From the NCBI GenBank assembly GCA_007118195.1, contig SKSA01000249.1:1-7248 (forward strand): 7,248 nt of DNA, written 5' to 3'. This document shows positions 5,942-7,248 of this stretch, one piece after another (position 1 is the stretch's first letter; each line of letters begins with the position of its first letter). The stretch is from Anaerobacillus sp. Its GTDB lineage: Bacteria; Bacillota; Bacilli; Bacillales; Anaerobacillaceae. Both the position numbers and the translations under genes were made by a program. The notes beneath the pieces were generated by a model, which was not told the DNA's origin, searched no databases, and saw only the letters and a list, made by a program, of their open reading frames with translations.

Positions 5942-7248
5942 ATGGTGTATAAAGTGAATAAAAAAGCCTTAGTAAAAACAACTTTGTGTTTCACACTTCT
6001 TATGGCTGGCTGTACGATGAATGAAAGTTCAAATCGTAGTAAGGTGTCTGATCTGTCAGTTCTTGATCGGAAACTATTAGCTAATGATGCATCGAAAGTG
6101 AAATTTGTAACATCGCCTAAATTACAAAGGTATATTGAAGTAGAAAAAGGGGATTTGTCATTAATAACATATGATTTATTTAAAAAAGATGAAAAGATTG
6201 ATGATTATTTTGCTGATGAGAAAGAGTCTTTTCCGGAAGTTTACACAGAAATTGAAGGTATTTTAACTTTTCGAGGTAACCACTTAAGAGATGCGCCATC
6301 CTACGGGTACATTCCCTACGCAAAAAATCACCGTTTAAAGACGAAGTGGAGTTTTTCCACGGGTGCTAGTCAAAGGTGGGGTGGGGGAGCTGGCTGGACA
6401 GGGCAGCCAAGCATTATCAAGTGGGATCAACAAGTTCGAGAAATGATGAATCTTAAAGATGCTTTTAAGGTTAGGGATGATTTTGTCGAGGTGATTTACG
6501 GTTCATTAGATGGTCAGGTATATTTTTTAGATATGAAGACCGGTGAAAAAACGCGCGAGCCAATTTATATCGGAAATCCAATTAAAGGGAGTGTGTCAGT
6601 TGATCCGAGGGGGTATCCATTACTTTTTGTTGGTGATGGTGTACCTCAAAATGCGAAATTTGGCCACCGTATTTATAGTTTGATTGATCACTCAAAGATT
6701 TATTTTTTAAATGGAAATGATCGTCTGGCTTATCGGAGTTGGGGGGCGTTTGATAGTTCGCCGTTAATTAATCGCTTAACGGATACTCTTTTTGTAGGTG
6801 GGGAAAATGGATTGTTTTATAAGCTAAAACTAAATACTGAGTTCAATATCGAAAAAGCTGAAGTTTCTGTTACCCCAAAGCTTATTAAATATCGATATCA
6901 AGTGAGTGGGAACTCTTATTAAGGAATTGAAAATTCAGTGGCAACTTTTGCTAATTTAGCATATTTTGCTGATAATGGTGGTAGTATTCAAGGAATTGAT
7001 TTAATGGCAATGGAGCCTTTTTTTGCGTTAGCGCCTCTGGATGACACCGTTTCGACGATTGTTATTGAGATAGAGGATGAATATCCTTTTTTATATACGG
7101 GAACGGAAGTTGATAATATCGGGCGAGATGGTAATGCTCATATAAGGAAAATTGATGGGTTAACTGGAGAAGTTATTTGGCATAAGGAGTATCCTGCTTT
7201 TTATTATCCGGGTGTTGTAGGTGGAGTTTTGGCGACTCCGGTGCTAGG
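5942..7248 (+). pseudogene. Beta-propeller (PQQ-like repeat) lipoprotein gene, interrupted by an in-frame TAA and cut by the window end
   Basis: The reading frame encodes a lipoprotein: a basic N-terminus (KVNKKALVK), a hydrophobic stretch and the lipobox LMAGC with Cys24 as the lipidated residue. It then has a linker and a beta-propeller of PQQ-like blades. Two blades are visible before the stop, YGSLDGQVYFLDMKTGEK (186-203) and FVGGENGLFYKLKLNT (284-299). A TAA at 6920-6922 ends the first part after 326 residues. The same frame then runs open to base 7248 and encodes two more blades: AYFADNGGSIQGIDL, and TGTEVDNIGRDGNAHIRKID followed by a TGEVIW end. The break is therefore inside one gene, and a single C-to-T change (CAA, Gln) would explain it. 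The start may be ATG 5942, which has no well-spaced binding site, or GTG 5954, which has GGATGGTG just upstream and gives a shorter signal peptide. Ligand and function are unknown; the 3' end is outside the window. Confidence 0.75.

Overview
The window looks like ordinary chromosomal DNA from a low-GC, Gram-positive, spore-former-type bacterium of the family Bacillaceae. The grounds are strong AGGAGG-type ribosome binding sites, sigma-A promoters, and proteins that resemble Bacillus families: YebE/UPF0316, GltC, a YdeB-type CarD protein and a LysM-CAP protein. I saw no insertion sequence, phage gene, CRISPR array, tRNA or rRNA.

Layout, left to right. (1) 127-753 (+) is a secreted LysM plus CAP (SCP/PR1) protein. 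(2) 878-1441 (+) is a YebE-like UPF0316 membrane protein with a good sigma-A promoter. (3) 1628-3010 (-) is an NADP-type glutamate dehydrogenase, gdhA. (4) 3228-4133 (+) is a GltC-like LysR regulator, divergent from gdhA across a 217-base control region. (5) 4259-4741 (-) is a CarD/CdnL-family RNA polymerase-binding protein with two tandem promoters. (6) 5027-5779 (+) is a pirin-family cupin. (7) 5942 to the window end (+) is a beta-propeller lipoprotein, interrupted by an in-frame TAA at 6920-6922 and cut off by the window edge.

The most coherent unit is gdhA/gltC. Their shared intergenic region holds a near-consensus GlnR/TnrA-type 17-mer, a 9-bp inverted repeat spaced by 11 bases that overlaps the regulator's own promoter, and a second inverted repeat over a possible gdhA -10. 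This suggests glutamate synthesis controlled jointly by global nitrogen status and a local LysR protein, with GDH in the place that glutamate synthase occupies beside gltC in B. subtilis. The divergent pair is bracketed by two copies of one hairpin repeat in inverted orientation (32 of 35 core bases identical). Each copy lies between convergent genes, where it can act as a bidirectional terminator.

The pirin gene carries a perfect 20-bp palindrome over its -10/transcription-start region. It closely resembles the MhqR (MarR-family) operator as I remember it, so the pirin may be induced by quinones or related electrophiles. The CarD-like protein appears to lack the tryptophan that CarD uses to wedge open promoter DNA. 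Nothing here is clearly a wholly new system. The main leads are the gdhA/gltC control region with its flanking repeats, the pirin operator, and the interrupted lipoprotein gene.
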